A stretch of 64,000 nt of DNA from Actinocorallia herbida (GCF_003751225.1 NZ_RJKE01000001.1:7006001-7070000); one strand, 5' to 3'. Numbered from the stretch's first letter, positions 42,264 through 50,796 are shown. Numbers and translations: made by a program. The notes: generated from the sequence alone by a model not told the origin.

Positions 42264-43805
42264 CTATTCCGGACGACCACCCGACTGTAGTGCGGCGAGC
42301 TCCCGGTGGCCTTCCCGTTCGGCGACCACGATGCGCTCCTCGGGCAGGCCGCCCCGCCACCATTCGCCGTGCGCGATGTCGGCGGCCTCGCGCAGCCCGA
42401 CCAGCGCCGAGGCGAGCTCGGCCGCGGCGGGCGCGGGCTCGGCCTCCGCAGCGTGGGCGCGGGCCTGGTCGACCCGCTCCAACGCGCTCTCGGTGCGCCG
42501 CGCCGCGCGGTGGTTGGTGACCAGCAGGCAGGCGACGAGCCCCGTGACGACCCCGACGACGGTGTCCAGCGCGCGGTCCAGGACCAGGACTCCGCCCGGC
42601 TCCTGTGCCGCGAACTCGGTCATGAGCAGGGCCATCGGGGTGACGAAGACGGTGCCGAGCCAGTAGTTGCGGGTGATCATCCCCTCGGTGACGAACTGGC
42701 AGGCGAGGATCAGCAGGACCAGGGCGACCGCGCCCGTCCGGCTGATCGGGAGCAGCAGGGCAAAGACCGCGAGGCCCGCGAAGTTCCCCCAGGCCCGCTG
42801 GAGCGCCCGCCGCCACGACAGGTCGGCGCTCGCCTGGCAGACCGCGGCCGCGGTGACCACCGCCCAGTAGGGGTGGCCGACGCCGAGCAGCAGCGAGATC
42901 CAGCCCCCGAGCACCGCCGAGACCAGCACCCGCAGCACCACCGGCCACAGCCCCTGGAGCAGCACGGACCGGGGCACGGCGGTGTGCCGCTCCGCGGCGA
43001 GCCCGGTGAGTTCGGCGACCTGCGCGTCGGACAGGCCCACCTCGGGCACGGTCCCGGCGCGCAGCCGACGGGCCAGGGAGTTCAGGCGGGCGGTCTCCGG
43101 CGCCTTGGACAGGGCCTCCTCGGCCTGGACGAGCAGCCTGTCCAGCCCGGAAGGCCGGGCGGCGAGGACGGCCCGCCAGGCGGCGTTCACGGCCGCGGCC
43201 GCGCGGTGCCGGGAAGGCGCGTCGGTGATCTGGGCGGCGGCCTCCAAGGCCGCGGCGACGGCCCGCCTCTCCGGCCCGTAAGGACGGACCAGGGCGGGCG
43301 CCATGACGACGGCCCAAGCGATGAGGGCGCCCAGCGCGGCGAGCGCGGTGTGCCCGGGGATCTGGCCCGTCTCCGTGGGAACGAAGGCGACGGCGGCGCC
43401 GATGAAGGTCAGGATGACATTGCCCGGAGCACCGATCTTGGCGGCCTCGCCGAAGAGCTTGTGGACCGCCGCCAGCAGCGCGGCGACCACGACGAGCACG
43501 ACCGCCGAGTCCGTCAGGGAGGCCGCCACGGCGGCGGCGCCCACGGTCGCGGTCATCGCCAGACCGATCCACGCGAGCACCCTGGCCCGTCGCGGATAGG
43601 GCAGCGCATGCGTGTAGAGCGCGCACATGGCCCCGGCGGAGACGTACATCGCCAGATCCAGCCGGCCGAGCGCGAGCAGCACCAGGTACGGCGCGCCCAG
43701 CGCGATCACCGCGCTGACCGACCGCTTCCACCAGATCTCGTCGACCCGCCCCACCCGGAACACCCCGGACAGCGGGAACCTCGGCCGCAACACTCCCAGA
43801 ACCAT
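42264..43805 (-). CDS. FUSC-family exporter (aromatic acid exporter-like)
   Basis: A 513-residue protein with the duplicated plan of the FUSC/ArAE family: about six helices (25-165), a cytoplasmic helical region (170-300), a second set of helices beginning Leu-Gly-Val-Gly-His-Pro-Tyr-Trp-Ala-Val-Val-Thr-Ala-Ala-Ala-Val, and a cytoplasmic tail. The GHPYWAV segment is the family signature. It should export aromatic or other toxic small acids. ATG at 43805 was chosen; it lies only 14 bases from a perfect palindrome that would cover the promoter. Confidence 0.87.
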   Translation of the reverse strand: MVLGVLRPRFPLSGVFRVGRVDEIWWKRSVSAVIALGAPYLVLLALGRLDLAMYVSAGAMCALYTHALPYPRRARVLAWIGLAMTATVGAAAVAASLTDSAVVLVVVAALLAAVHKLFGEAAKIGAPGNVILTFIGAAVAFVPTETGQIPGHTALAALGALIAWAVVMAPALVRPYGPERRAVAAALEAAAQITDAPSRHRAAAAVNAAWRAVLAARPSGLDRLLVQAEEALSKAPETARLNSLARRLRAGTVPEVGLSDAQVAELTGLAAERHTAVPRSVLLQGLWPVVLRVLVSAVLGGWISLLLGVGHPYWAVVTAAAVCQASADLSWRRALQRAWGNFAGLAVFALLLPISRTGAVALVLLILACQFVTEGMITRNYWLGTVFVTPMALLMTEFAAQEPGGVLVLDRALDTVVGVVTGLVACLLVTNHRAARRTESALERVDQARAHAAEAEPAPAAAELASALVGLREAADIAHGEWWRGGLPEERIVVAEREGHRELAALQSGGRPE

Positions 43806-43819
43806 ACCCAAAGCCTACC

Positions 43820-43843
43820 AAGTGTTTTACTAGTAAAACACTT
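43820..43843. promoter_or_regulatory. 24-bp perfect palindrome, MarR-type operator
   Basis: AAGTGTTTTACT is followed directly by its exact reverse complement. The AT-rich TTTACTAGTAAA centre stands out in GC-rich DNA and resembles known MarR-family sites. It lies 14 bases upstream of the FUSC start and 96 bases upstream of the divergent lipoprotein gene. Confidence 0.8.
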
Positions 43844-43939
43844 GAAACTCATGTGGCCCCCACCACCCCGACCCACCTACCCCCTTGTACGATTCATCCC
43901 TCTTTGACCTTTTCTTCTACCCTTAAGGCTCGGTGGCTG

Positions 43940-44476
43940 ATGCGCGTGCGGACGGTCTCCACGGCAGCGGCCCTCATCACCGTCGCCGCCCTGTCCTCCT
44001 GCACCGACGGATCGGGTCCCGCGCTACCGCGGGCAGCGCTCCCCGCCGCCGACCCCACCCCGACCCGCCCGCTGATCGAGCCGTGGCCCGTCCCCGCCCG
44101 TCGGGCCGAAGGCTGGACCACCCTCGTCCGCACCTCCCTCCGCACCGGCGACGCCCTGCTCGGCCCGATCCCCGTGCACGAGAAATGGGTCAGCTTCCAG
44201 CTCACCTGCGCCGGCAAAGGCGCCTTCCGCCTGACCCACTGGACTCGCGTCGACACCCGTGACGGCGGCTCCCGCGACCAGGGCGCCGGTACCGACACGA
44301 CCTCGCTCCCCTGCGCCAAGGGCCCCCTCCGCACCCGCCTCCGCACCAGCTCCCCCGACGGCGAGAACTTCCGCACCAACGCCCTGGGCACCGGCTCCCT
44401 CATGCTCGGCGTCAAGGCCCCACCCACCATGCGCTGGTACCTCCGCATGGACGAATCCCCCGTGAACACCCCCTGA
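43940..44476 (+). CDS. Lipoprotein of unknown function
   Basis: A 178-residue protein with a signal peptide and lipobox Leu-Ser-Ser-Cys at residue 21 or so. It has a Pro/Thr-rich linker, then a beta-rich domain with Trp-Val-Ser-Phe-Gln-Leu-Thr-Cys-Ala-Gly-Lys-Gly and Thr-Ser-Leu-Pro-Cys, two Cys likely paired. I do not recognise the family. It is divergent from the FUSC/MarR pair; no SD is clear, with GGTGG close to the ATG. Confidence 0.65.
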   Translation: MRVRTVSTAAALITVAALSSCTDGSGPALPRAALPAADPTPTRPLIEPWPVPARRAEGWTTLVRTSLRTGDALLGPIPVHEKWVSFQLTCAGKGAFRLTHWTRVDTRDGGSRDQGAGTDTTSLPCAKGPLRTRLRTSSPDGENFRTNALGTGSLMLGVKAPPTMRWYLRMDESPVNTP

Positions 44477-44696
44477 CCCCGCCTACGCCCGGCCGCCCGC
44501 GCCCGTGCCGCGTCACCGATCGGGCTCCGGCCTCGGTCGCCGGCGTCGTCACCCGGATCGGATTTCGGCGCGGCCGGGCGGCTCGCAGTGGCCGTCGTCC
44601 GGATCCCGGGTGATCTGCGGGGATCGCCGGCGGGCTTCAGCGCGGTGCGTCGGCGGCTGGGCTCGGCCCGGGTGAAGGGCCTTGAAGGGGGTGGGG

Positions 44697-44771
44697 CGGC
44701 GAGGAAGGCGGGAGCGCTGCTGCATATCGTCCGAAGCGATGGGAGAAGGAAGCGCGCCCATGGCCTCGCCG
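44697..44771. repeat. Hairpin repeat unit 1
   Basis: Outer arms CGGCGAGG (44697-44704) and CCTCGCCG (44764-44771) pair. Inner arms near GGGAGCGC and GCGCGCCC continue the stem after an internal loop. The right half contains AGAAGGAAGCGCGCCC then ATGGCCTCGCC, shared with units 2 and 3. GATCACGTTAGCAGGG follows it. Confidence 0.8.
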
Positions 44772-44812
44772 CGGGATCACGTTAGCAGGGAGTTCTGGGC
44801 GGATTCCCGGGG

Positions 44813-44872
44813 CGGGCGAGGGAAGCGGGGGCGCTGAGTGGTGAGAAGGAAGCGCGCCCATGGCCTCGCCCG
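44813..44872. repeat. Hairpin repeat unit 2
   Basis: Outer arms CGGGCGAGG (44813-44821) and CCTCGCCCG (44864-44872): the extra G on the left is matched by an extra C on the right, a compensatory change relative to units 1 and 3. Right-half sequence AGAAGGAAGCGCGCCC is identical to unit 1. Confidence 0.8.
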
Positions 44873-44935
44873 CACGATCAGAGCGGCGGGTACGCCGGAG
44901 GCCGGACCCGGGCGCGAAGCCCGGGGCAGGCGGGG

Positions 44936-45010
44936 CGGCGAGGAAGGCGAGAGCGCTGCGATTTCATTTGCAAGGAAAGGGGAGAAGGAAGCGCTCTCAT
45001 GGCCTCGCCG
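44936..45010. repeat. Hairpin repeat unit 3
   Basis: Outer arms CGGCGAGG (44936-44943) and CCTCGCCG (45003-45010); inner arms GAGAGCGCT and AGCGCTCTC pair perfectly, whereas unit 1 has a different but still largely complementary pair. GATCACGGTAGCAGGGG follows as after unit 1. The 590-base gap 44477-45066 holds the three units and no gene. Confidence 0.8.
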
Positions 45011-45066
45011 TAGATCACGGTAGCAGGGGGAGATCTCCGGCGTCGTGGGGTTTTTGCGTGGTGGCG

Positions 45067-47241
45067 TCAGGTGGGGATCAGGGCGGCGAGGCGGTCGAGG
45101 GTGTAGGCGGTGGAGCCTTCCGGCAGGTGGTCGGGGCGCTCCAGGCCGATGTAGGTGACGGGGACCGCCGGGGTGGTGCCGTCGTCGACGGTGACGGTGT
45201 CCGGTGGGAGCAGGTCCAGCAGGGTGCGGACGGTGGTCTGGGCGCGGTCGGTGACTGCGCGGACGAGGGTCGCGGTGCTGACGCGGGAGTTCTCGACGGC
45301 GTTGGCGAACGGCATGCCCTTGAGGTGGAGGTGGAGCCACTTCGCGCGCCACGAGCCGTCGGCGTCGCGGAGGAACGCCAGGGGGAGCGCCACCCGGCCG
45401 CCGCCGCGCAGCTCCGACTTCATCCGGACGGTCGCCGGCTCGAACGGCAGGCCCTCCTGCGCCGGCTCGCGCAGCATGAACCCGAAGAACGACTCGGCGA
45501 CCTCGGCGAAGCCCTCGCCGTTGAAGATGTGCACCTGCGGGACGATCCGCGCGGCCTCGGTCCCGGCGAGGTCGATGTCGATGAACTCCGACGCGCCCTC
45601 CGGGGCCTCGGTCACGTCGCCCGAGTGGACGGATCCGCCGTCGGACAGGTTCGTGTAGGACACCCATGAGCCGTTCTCCCAAGCGGCGTCGAAGAACAGT
45701 GCCGACAGGTCGTAGTCGGTGTCCTCCTCGGCCTGCCGCCAGTAGGTGAAGAACCGGAGCAGCCCTGCGTCGACCTTCGACTCCGAGCCGCGCGGCAGCA
45801 CCCCGAACCCCGACGGGGCGGCCTTGCCGCTCAGCGGGAGCGCGACGTCGAGGATGTCGGGGTCCACCAGGACGGGACCGGCGATCGGGAGCCTGCCGCG
45901 GACCTCGTCGTCGAGGATCTCGCGGAGCCGGGCGACGGCCTCGGGAGGGAGCGGCGCCCGGTCCTCGGGGCGGACGTGCGCGCCGCCCTTCCGGTTGACG
46001 AACACGCGCCGCTCCAGCGCCCGCGGCCGGTTCACCAGGTGCTCGCGCACCCCGAGCAGCACCCTCCCCGAGACCCGGGGGGCCGCCTCGGCGACCGCCG
46101 CGACGACGGCGTCGACCATGGCGCCCTCGCCACCGACGAGGTCGGCGGACGCGGCGGTGCGCACGAGCCGGTCGAGCGCGCGGAACAGCATGCCGGGAGC
46201 CGTGGACAGCACGGCGAGGGCGCCGGGGACATCGTCCGCGGCGAACGCGGCCTCCACCCGGCCCGCAAGGGAAGTGGCCCGCTTGTCCCCGCGGGCTACG
46301 GCGAACACGTCCTGCGCGTAAGGCCACTGCGGGAACTCGTGCGGGTGCAGCCGCTCGCCGAGGCGCTTCCACGGCTCCCGGTGGGCGTGCACGTCGCCGA
46401 GCTTGCCCGGCGCGGCGGAGACGATCGCGTCGAGCGCGGCGAGGAGGCCGCGCCGCGTCGCGCGCCGGAGGCCGTGGAACCGGGTCGGGGTCTCCAGGGT
46501 GACGTCGCCGTCGGACAGCGCGCAGGCGAGGCGCAGCACGTCGGTGACGGTGTCGGCGAGCAGCGGCAGCCCCTCGGCCAGCCGCACCCGGTCGACGACC
46601 GCGCGGTTCTCCCGCACGGGGATCGCCGCGGGCTGCGGCCCGGCGGCGCAGTGCACGGCGAGGAAGGCGAGATCGACGAGGTCGTCCTCATTGAGGGGGA
46701 CGGCGCTGCCCGCGAGCGCGAAGTACAGCTCCCGCGCCTCGTCCCGCGCGTCTCCCCCGAGGCGCAGGACGGTCAGGCGGTCGCCGGCCGAAGGCAGGAA
46801 CGCCGCGTGCGCCGCCACCATCTCGGTGTAATCGTGCTGATAGCGACCGTACTTCGGGAGCGCGAGGAGGTTCACTGCCTCGCCGACCATGAGCTCCTCG
46901 ACGGTGCGCGCGCCGAGCGCGTCGAGGACGCAGTCGAGCCAGAACTCGACGGTGTCCGGCACTCCGGCCGGAAAGTCCCGGAAGTACGCGTTGTGCGCCA
47001 CATGATCGCCGACCTCGCGCCGGACGACGTCGAGGATCTCGGCGCCCAGGTCGATGACGATCCCGTCCGCGAAGCCGCCCAGCCTCTCCAAGGCCTCCCC
47101 GGACAGCTTGAACCCCGCGGACATCAGCACCGCGTCGACCTGCCGCGCGGCGGCCCGGCCGTCTCCCGCGGGCGCGTCGGGCAGGAGCACGCGGCGCCGC
47201 TTGCGCAGCACCATCTCGGCGACCACATGATCACGACTCAT
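45067..47241 (-). CDS. Large TerD-domain protein (MXAN_6230/SCO0854-like)
   Basis: A 724-residue cytoplasmic protein. The first 480 residues are mostly helical. From about 510 there is a TerD-like beta-sandwich: Gly-Val-Leu-Pro-Arg-Gly-Ser-Glu-Ser-Lys-Val-Asp, Tyr-Asp-Leu-Ser-Ala-Leu-Phe-Phe-Asp, Ser-Tyr-Thr-Asn-Leu, His-Ser-Gly-Asp-Val-Thr, Ala-Ser-Glu-Phe-Ile-Asp-Ile-Asp-Leu and Phe-Gly-Phe-Met. The spaced Asp residues could bind Ca2+ as in TerD. I recall this layout from the MXAN_6230/SCO0854 family, but the N-terminal RING-like Cys cluster of that family is not visible here. Function unknown; the tellurite link is by domain only. Confidence 0.75.
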   Translation of the reverse strand: MSRDHVVAEMVLRKRRRVLLPDAPAGDGRAAARQVDAVLMSAGFKLSGEALERLGGFADGIVIDLGAEILDVVRREVGDHVAHNAYFRDFPAGVPDTVEFWLDCVLDALGARTVEELMVGEAVNLLALPKYGRYQHDYTEMVAAHAAFLPSAGDRLTVLRLGGDARDEARELYFALAGSAVPLNEDDLVDLAFLAVHCAAGPQPAAIPVRENRAVVDRVRLAEGLPLLADTVTDVLRLACALSDGDVTLETPTRFHGLRRATRRGLLAALDAIVSAAPGKLGDVHAHREPWKRLGERLHPHEFPQWPYAQDVFAVARGDKRATSLAGRVEAAFAADDVPGALAVLSTAPGMLFRALDRLVRTAASADLVGGEGAMVDAVVAAVAEAAPRVSGRVLLGVREHLVNRPRALERRVFVNRKGGAHVRPEDRAPLPPEAVARLREILDDEVRGRLPIAGPVLVDPDILDVALPLSGKAAPSGFGVLPRGSESKVDAGLLRFFTYWRQAEEDTDYDLSALFFDAAWENGSWVSYTNLSDGGSVHSGDVTEAPEGASEFIDIDLAGTEAARIVPQVHIFNGEGFAEVAESFFGFMLREPAQEGLPFEPATVRMKSELRGGGRVALPLAFLRDADGSWRAKWLHLHLKGMPFANAVENSRVSTATLVRAVTDRAQTTVRTLLDLLPPDTVTVDDGTTPAVPVTYIGLERPDHLPEGSTAYTLDRLAALIPT

Positions 47242-47282
47242 GCCCTGATGGTGGCATTCCGCCCTGCCCGGCGTCTCCCGAT

Positions 47283-48011
47283 TTACCGCGCCGACGCCCC
47301 GGGCAGCCCGGCCGCGACGGCGTCCAGGACGCCCTGGAGTCCCTGCTCGAAGCCCTCTTCCGGGCTGAGGTGCGGGGTATCGGCCTCCAAAACGACCCGC
47401 TTCATGAGCGGGTAGCGGCCGGTCGCCAGGAGCGTTGCGAGGTACGGGCCGTGGGCGCGCATCCACTCGCCCTCGGTGACTCCCGCGTCGGCGGCGCGGC
47501 GGGCGGAGGCGAGTTCCTGCCGGACGGCGCCCGTGGCGTAGGCGACGACCGTGGAGACGGCGTTCATCATCGCGTCCGCCGACAACCCCAGGCCGTCGAT
47601 GATCCCGTAGAGGTACTCGACGTACTCGATGCCGTGCGGGCTCAGGAAGAGGAACGGCGCGTCGGTCTGGGCGAGCCAGGGGTGGCGGTGGGTCTGGGCG
47701 CGGATCTGGTGGGCCAGCCAGCCGAGGCCGGTCCGCCAGTCGGGGTGGGCGGGCCGCGGGATCTCGGTGAGGACGATGTCCTTCATGATGTCGAGAAGGT
47801 CGTCCTTGGACTCGACGTACCGGTAGAGGCTCATCGTCCCGGTACCGAGTTCCTTGGCGAGGCGGCGCATCGTGAGCGCGTCGAGGCCCTCGGCGTCGGC
47901 GAGTGCGACGGAGGCCCGCGCGATCCGCTCGAGGGTGAGCGACGGGTTCGGGCCGCGCGTCGACCGGGCGGGCCTGGCCCAGATGATCTGCTTCGCCTTG
48001 TCCTCGCTCAT
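47283..48011 (-). CDS. TetR-family regulator
   Basis: A 242-residue protein: N-terminal helix-turn-helix Ile-Ala-Arg-Ala-Ser-Val-Ala-Leu-Ala-Asp-Ala-Glu-Gly-Leu with Met-Arg-Arg-Leu-Ala-Lys-Glu-Leu-Gly-Thr-Gly-Thr-Met-Ser-Leu-Tyr-Arg-Tyr-Val. This is the TetR_C/TetR class II type with an unrelated helical ligand domain. It is divergent from the DrrAB-like exporter over 87 bases that hold two near-identical 15-mers, so it very likely represses that exporter and itself. Confidence 0.92.
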   Translation of the reverse strand: MSEDKAKQIIWARPARSTRGPNPSLTLERIARASVALADAEGLDALTMRRLAKELGTGTMSLYRYVESKDDLLDIMKDIVLTEIPRPAHPDWRTGLGWLAHQIRAQTHRHPWLAQTDAPFLFLSPHGIEYVEYLYGIIDGLGLSADAMMNAVSTVVAYATGAVRQELASARRAADAGVTEGEWMRAHGPYLATLLATGRYPLMKRVVLEADTPHLSPEEGFEQGLQGVLDAVAAGLPGASAR

Positions 48012-48029
48012 TCCTGCATCCTTCCACTT

Positions 48030-48084
48030 GCGTACATCGTACCCAGTAACTACAGTCGGCCCTATAACTGCGTACCCCGTACCC
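48030..48084. promoter_or_regulatory. Paired operators for the TetR regulator
   Basis: GCGTACATCGTACCC (48030-48044) and GCGTACCCCGTACCC (48070-48084) match at 13 of 15 bases and are exactly 40 bases apart. Each has the core GTAC-N3-GTAC. They flank TATAAC (48063-48068), a candidate -10 for the exporter genes. Confidence 0.7.
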
Positions 48085-48098
48085 ATTTGGAGGGATCG

Positions 48099-49046
48099 AT
48101 GGACGACCCCGTCGTCATCGCCGAAGGACTGCACAAGCGCTACGGGGACACCCACGCCCTGCGCGGACTCGACCTGGAGATCGAACGCGGCCGCGTGTGC
48201 GGCGTGCTCGGGCCCAACGGCGCGGGCAAGAGCACCGCCGTCCGCATCCTCGCCACCCTCGCCGACCCGACCGAGGGGCGCGCCCGCGTCGCCGGATTCG
48301 ACGTCGTGCGCGAGTCCGCCGAGGTCCGCCGCAGGATCGGCCTCGCCGGGCAGGCCGCGGCCGTGGACGAGTACCTGTCCGGCCGCGAGAACCTGCACAT
48401 GTTCGGGCGGTTCCACCACCTGAGCCGGCGCGACGCCCGGCGCCGCGCCGACGAACTCCTGGAGCGGTTCGGCCTCGCCGACGCCGCCGACCGGCCCGTC
48501 GGCGGGTACTCCGGCGGGATGCGGCGCCGACTCGACCTCATCGCCAGCCTCGTCGTCCGGCCCGAGGTGCTCTTCCTCGACGAGCCCACGACCGGCCTCG
48601 ACCCCCGCAGCCGGGGCGAGATCTGGGACGCCGTCCGCGAACTCGTCGCCGACGGCACCACGGTCCTGCTCACCACTCAGTACCTGGACGAAGCCGACCA
48701 GCTCGCCGACGACATCGCCGTCATCGACCACGGGAAGGTGATCGCCCGCGGCACCCCCGACCGGCTCAAGGCGGAGATCGGCACCCGCCTCGACGTCGTC
48801 CTCGGCGACCCGGCCGACACCGCCCGCGCCGCCTCCCTGCTCGGTGCCTGGGCCGGATCCGGCGCTCCCGACGCCGACGCCGAGACGGGCCGGCTCAGCC
48901 TCCCCGTCGGCGCGGTGACCCTCCTGGAGGCCGTGCGCGAACTCGACGCCGCCGGCATCGCCGCCGCCGACGTCACGCTGCGCCGTCCGACCCTGGACGA
49001 GGTCTTCCTCAAGCTCACCGACCACCGCGAAGGAGTCCCCGCATGA
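48099..49046 (+). CDS. DrrA-type ABC exporter ATP-binding protein
   Basis: A 315-residue ATPase: Walker A Gly-Pro-Asn-Gly-Ala-Gly-Lys-Ser-Thr, Q-loop Gly-Gln-Ala-Ala-Ala-Val-Asp-Glu, Asn-Leu-His-Met-Phe-Gly, signature Tyr-Ser-Gly-Gly-Met-Arg-Arg-Arg-Leu-Asp, Walker B Leu-Phe-Leu-Asp-Glu-Pro-Thr-Thr-Gly-Leu-Asp-Pro-Arg-Ser and Thr-Gln-Tyr-Leu-Asp-Glu-Ala. This is the daunorubicin-resistance (DrrA) subfamily, with the typical Leu-Asp-Glu-Val-Phe-Leu C-terminal element. GGAGGG precedes ATG 48099. The permease overlaps by 4 bases. Confidence 0.94.
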   Translation: MDDPVVIAEGLHKRYGDTHALRGLDLEIERGRVCGVLGPNGAGKSTAVRILATLADPTEGRARVAGFDVVRESAEVRRRIGLAGQAAAVDEYLSGRENLHMFGRFHHLSRRDARRRADELLERFGLADAADRPVGGYSGGMRRRLDLIASLVVRPEVLFLDEPTTGLDPRSRGEIWDAVRELVADGTTVLLTTQYLDEADQLADDIAVIDHGKVIARGTPDRLKAEIGTRLDVVLGDPADTARAASLLGAWAGSGAPDADAETGRLSLPVGAVTLLEAVRELDAAGIAAADVTLRRPTLDEVFLKLTDHREGVPA

Positions 49047-49834
49047 CCGCCCTCGGCGCCGCGATCGGCGACGGCATGACGATGTTCGGCCGCCGGATCT
49101 CCCAGGTCCGCCGCCGGCCCGGCGAGCTCGTCGCGGGACTGATCGTGCCGATCGTCCTGGTCGTCCTGTTCGGGTATGTGTTCGGCAGCGCCATCCAGGT
49201 GCCCGGCGGGGGCGACTACCGCGAATACCTCATGCCGGGCATGTTCGGCATGGTGGCCTTCACCGCGGTCATGGCCAACACCATGTTCATGGCCACCGAC
49301 GCGACGAAGGGCGTCGTCGACAGGTTCCGCTCGCTGCCCATCGCCCGGTGGGCCATGCCGTTCGGGCAGTCCGCCGCCGACCTGGTCATCGCGCTGCCCG
49401 GGATGGTCACCCTCCTGTGCTGCGCGTTCGTCGTCGGGTGGCGCCCGCACGAAGGCGCCCTGCGGACCCTCGCCGGCTTCGGGCTGCTCCTGCTCATGCG
49501 GACCGCGCTCGGCTGGGCCGGGATCTTCTTCGGGCTCGCGGTCAAGGACGACAAGACCGCCGACGCGTTCGTGCCGCTCGTCTTCCCCGTCACGATGCTG
49601 TCGAACACCTTCGTGCCGACCGGGGGCATGCCCGCGTGGCTGCGGGTGATCGCCGAATGGAACCCGGTGAGCGCGCTGGTCGCCGCGTTGCGCCACCTGT
49701 TCGGCAACCCCGGGGCCCCCTCCTCCGCGTGGCCCCTTACCCACCCCGTCACCGCGACCCTCCTGTGGACGGGCGTACTCCTCGCCGTCTTCGTCCCGCT
49801 GTCCGTCCGCGCCTACAACCGCCGCGAACGCTGA
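49043..49834 (+). CDS. DrrB-type ABC exporter permease
   Basis: The 263-residue ABC-2 permease has six helices and the family segments Pro-Gly-Glu-Leu-Val-Ala-Gly-Leu-Ile-Val-Pro-Ile, Tyr-Leu-Met-Pro-Gly-Met-Phe and Asp-Arg-Phe-Arg-Ser-Leu-Pro-Ile-Ala. Near the C-terminal end are Phe-Val-Pro-Thr-Gly-Gly-Met-Pro and Trp-Asn-Pro-Val-Ser-Ala. It forms the membrane part of the exporter with the upstream ATPase (ATGA overlap at 49043-49046). The pair probably expels a hydrophobic drug-like ligand of the TetR regulator. Confidence 0.93.
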   Translation: MTALGAAIGDGMTMFGRRISQVRRRPGELVAGLIVPIVLVVLFGYVFGSAIQVPGGGDYREYLMPGMFGMVAFTAVMANTMFMATDATKGVVDRFRSLPIARWAMPFGQSAADLVIALPGMVTLLCCAFVVGWRPHEGALRTLAGFGLLLLMRTALGWAGIFFGLAVKDDKTADAFVPLVFPVTMLSNTFVPTGGMPAWLRVIAEWNPVSALVAALRHLFGNPGAPSSAWPLTHPVTATLLWTGVLLAVFVPLSVRAYNRRER

Positions 49835-49905
49835 CCCCTCGCCCGGCCGTCTCCCCGACGGCCGGGCCCTCCCGCCTTACGCTGGCACTGAGGAGAGGGG
49901 ACGCC

Positions 49906-50796
49906 GTGGCGATGTGGACGCCAGAAAGGGAGATCTCGGTAGAAAAGGCTCGACGGCTGCTCGTCGGGCGCTTCCCCGAGGTCGAGGCCCGCGACGTCGC
50001 GTTCCTGAACGCCGGATGGGACAACGCGGTCTTCTCGGTGGACGGCCGCTGGGCGTTCCGCTTCCCGCACCGACGGCTGGCCCTCGACCTGATGCGCAAG
50101 GAGATCGCCTTCCTTCCGGCCCTCGCCGGGAGGCTCCCCCTTCCCATCCCCTACCCGAGGTTCGTCGGCGAGGACGGCGGCGACCCGCCCTGGCCGTTCA
50201 CCGGCGGCCCGCTCATCGCCGGCCGAGAGTTCGTCCTCGCCGGACTCGGCGAGCGGGAGCGGGAGCGGGCCGCCGAGGGACTCGGCACGTTCCTCTCCAC
50301 GCTGCACTCCCTGACCCCTCCCCCGGGCCTCCCCCACGACCCGATGCGCCGCGCCGACCCCGTCTTCCGAGCCCGCATGGCCCGCGAGACCCTCACCGCC
50401 CTGGAGAAGCAGGGTCTCTACGAACCCGACCCCGCGGTGACGTCCCTCCTCGACTCCGCCCACGACCCCGGCGGCGAGACCCGCGTCCTCACCCACGGCG
50501 ACCTCCACCTCCGCCACCTCCTCGTCACCCCCGACGGCACCCCCACCGGCGTCATCGACTGGGGCGACCTCTGCACCGCCGACCCCTCCATCGACCTCTC
50601 CTTCGCCTACGCCGCCTTCTCCGGCTCCTCCCGCGCCGCCTTCTTCACCGCCTACGGCCCCATCACCCCCGCCCAGGAACACCGTGCCCGCGTCCTCGCC
50701 ATCACCCTGAGCTCCATCCTCGCCGCCTCGGCCTCCCCCGCCGCCCCCACCCAACGCACCGAATCCCTGACCGCCATCCCCCGCGCGACCCGCTGA
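49906..50796 (+). CDS. APH-fold small-molecule kinase (aminoglycoside phosphotransferase family)
   Basis: A 296-residue kinase: Leu-Asn-Ala-Gly-Trp-Asp-Asn-Ala-Val-Phe with Trp-Ala-Phe-Arg-Phe-Pro at the nucleotide site (the usual Lys replaced by Arg), Leu-Thr-His-Gly-Asp-Leu-His-Leu-Arg-His-Leu as Brenner motif and Gly-Val-Ile-Asp-Trp-Gly-Asp as the metal DFG-equivalent. GTG at 49906 has AGGAGAGGGG upstream. Phosphorylation target unknown; resistance to an aminoglycoside or macrolide is possible but not shown. Confidence 0.88.
   Translation: MAMWTPEREISVEKARRLLVGRFPEVEARDVAFLNAGWDNAVFSVDGRWAFRFPHRRLALDLMRKEIAFLPALAGRLPLPIPYPRFVGEDGGDPPWPFTGGPLIAGREFVLAGLGERERERAAEGLGTFLSTLHSLTPPPGLPHDPMRRADPVFRARMARETLTALEKQGLYEPDPAVTSLLDSAHDPGGETRVLTHGDLHLRHLLVTPDGTPTGVIDWGDLCTADPSIDLSFAYAAFSGSSRAAFFTAYGPITPAQEHRARVLAITLSSILAASASPAAPTQRTESLTAIPRATR

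Noticed and set aside
44697-45010. CRISPR array
   Set aside because: Only three units, each a long hairpin with diverging middle sequence and 116-123 base spacing; no cas genes anywhere in the window.
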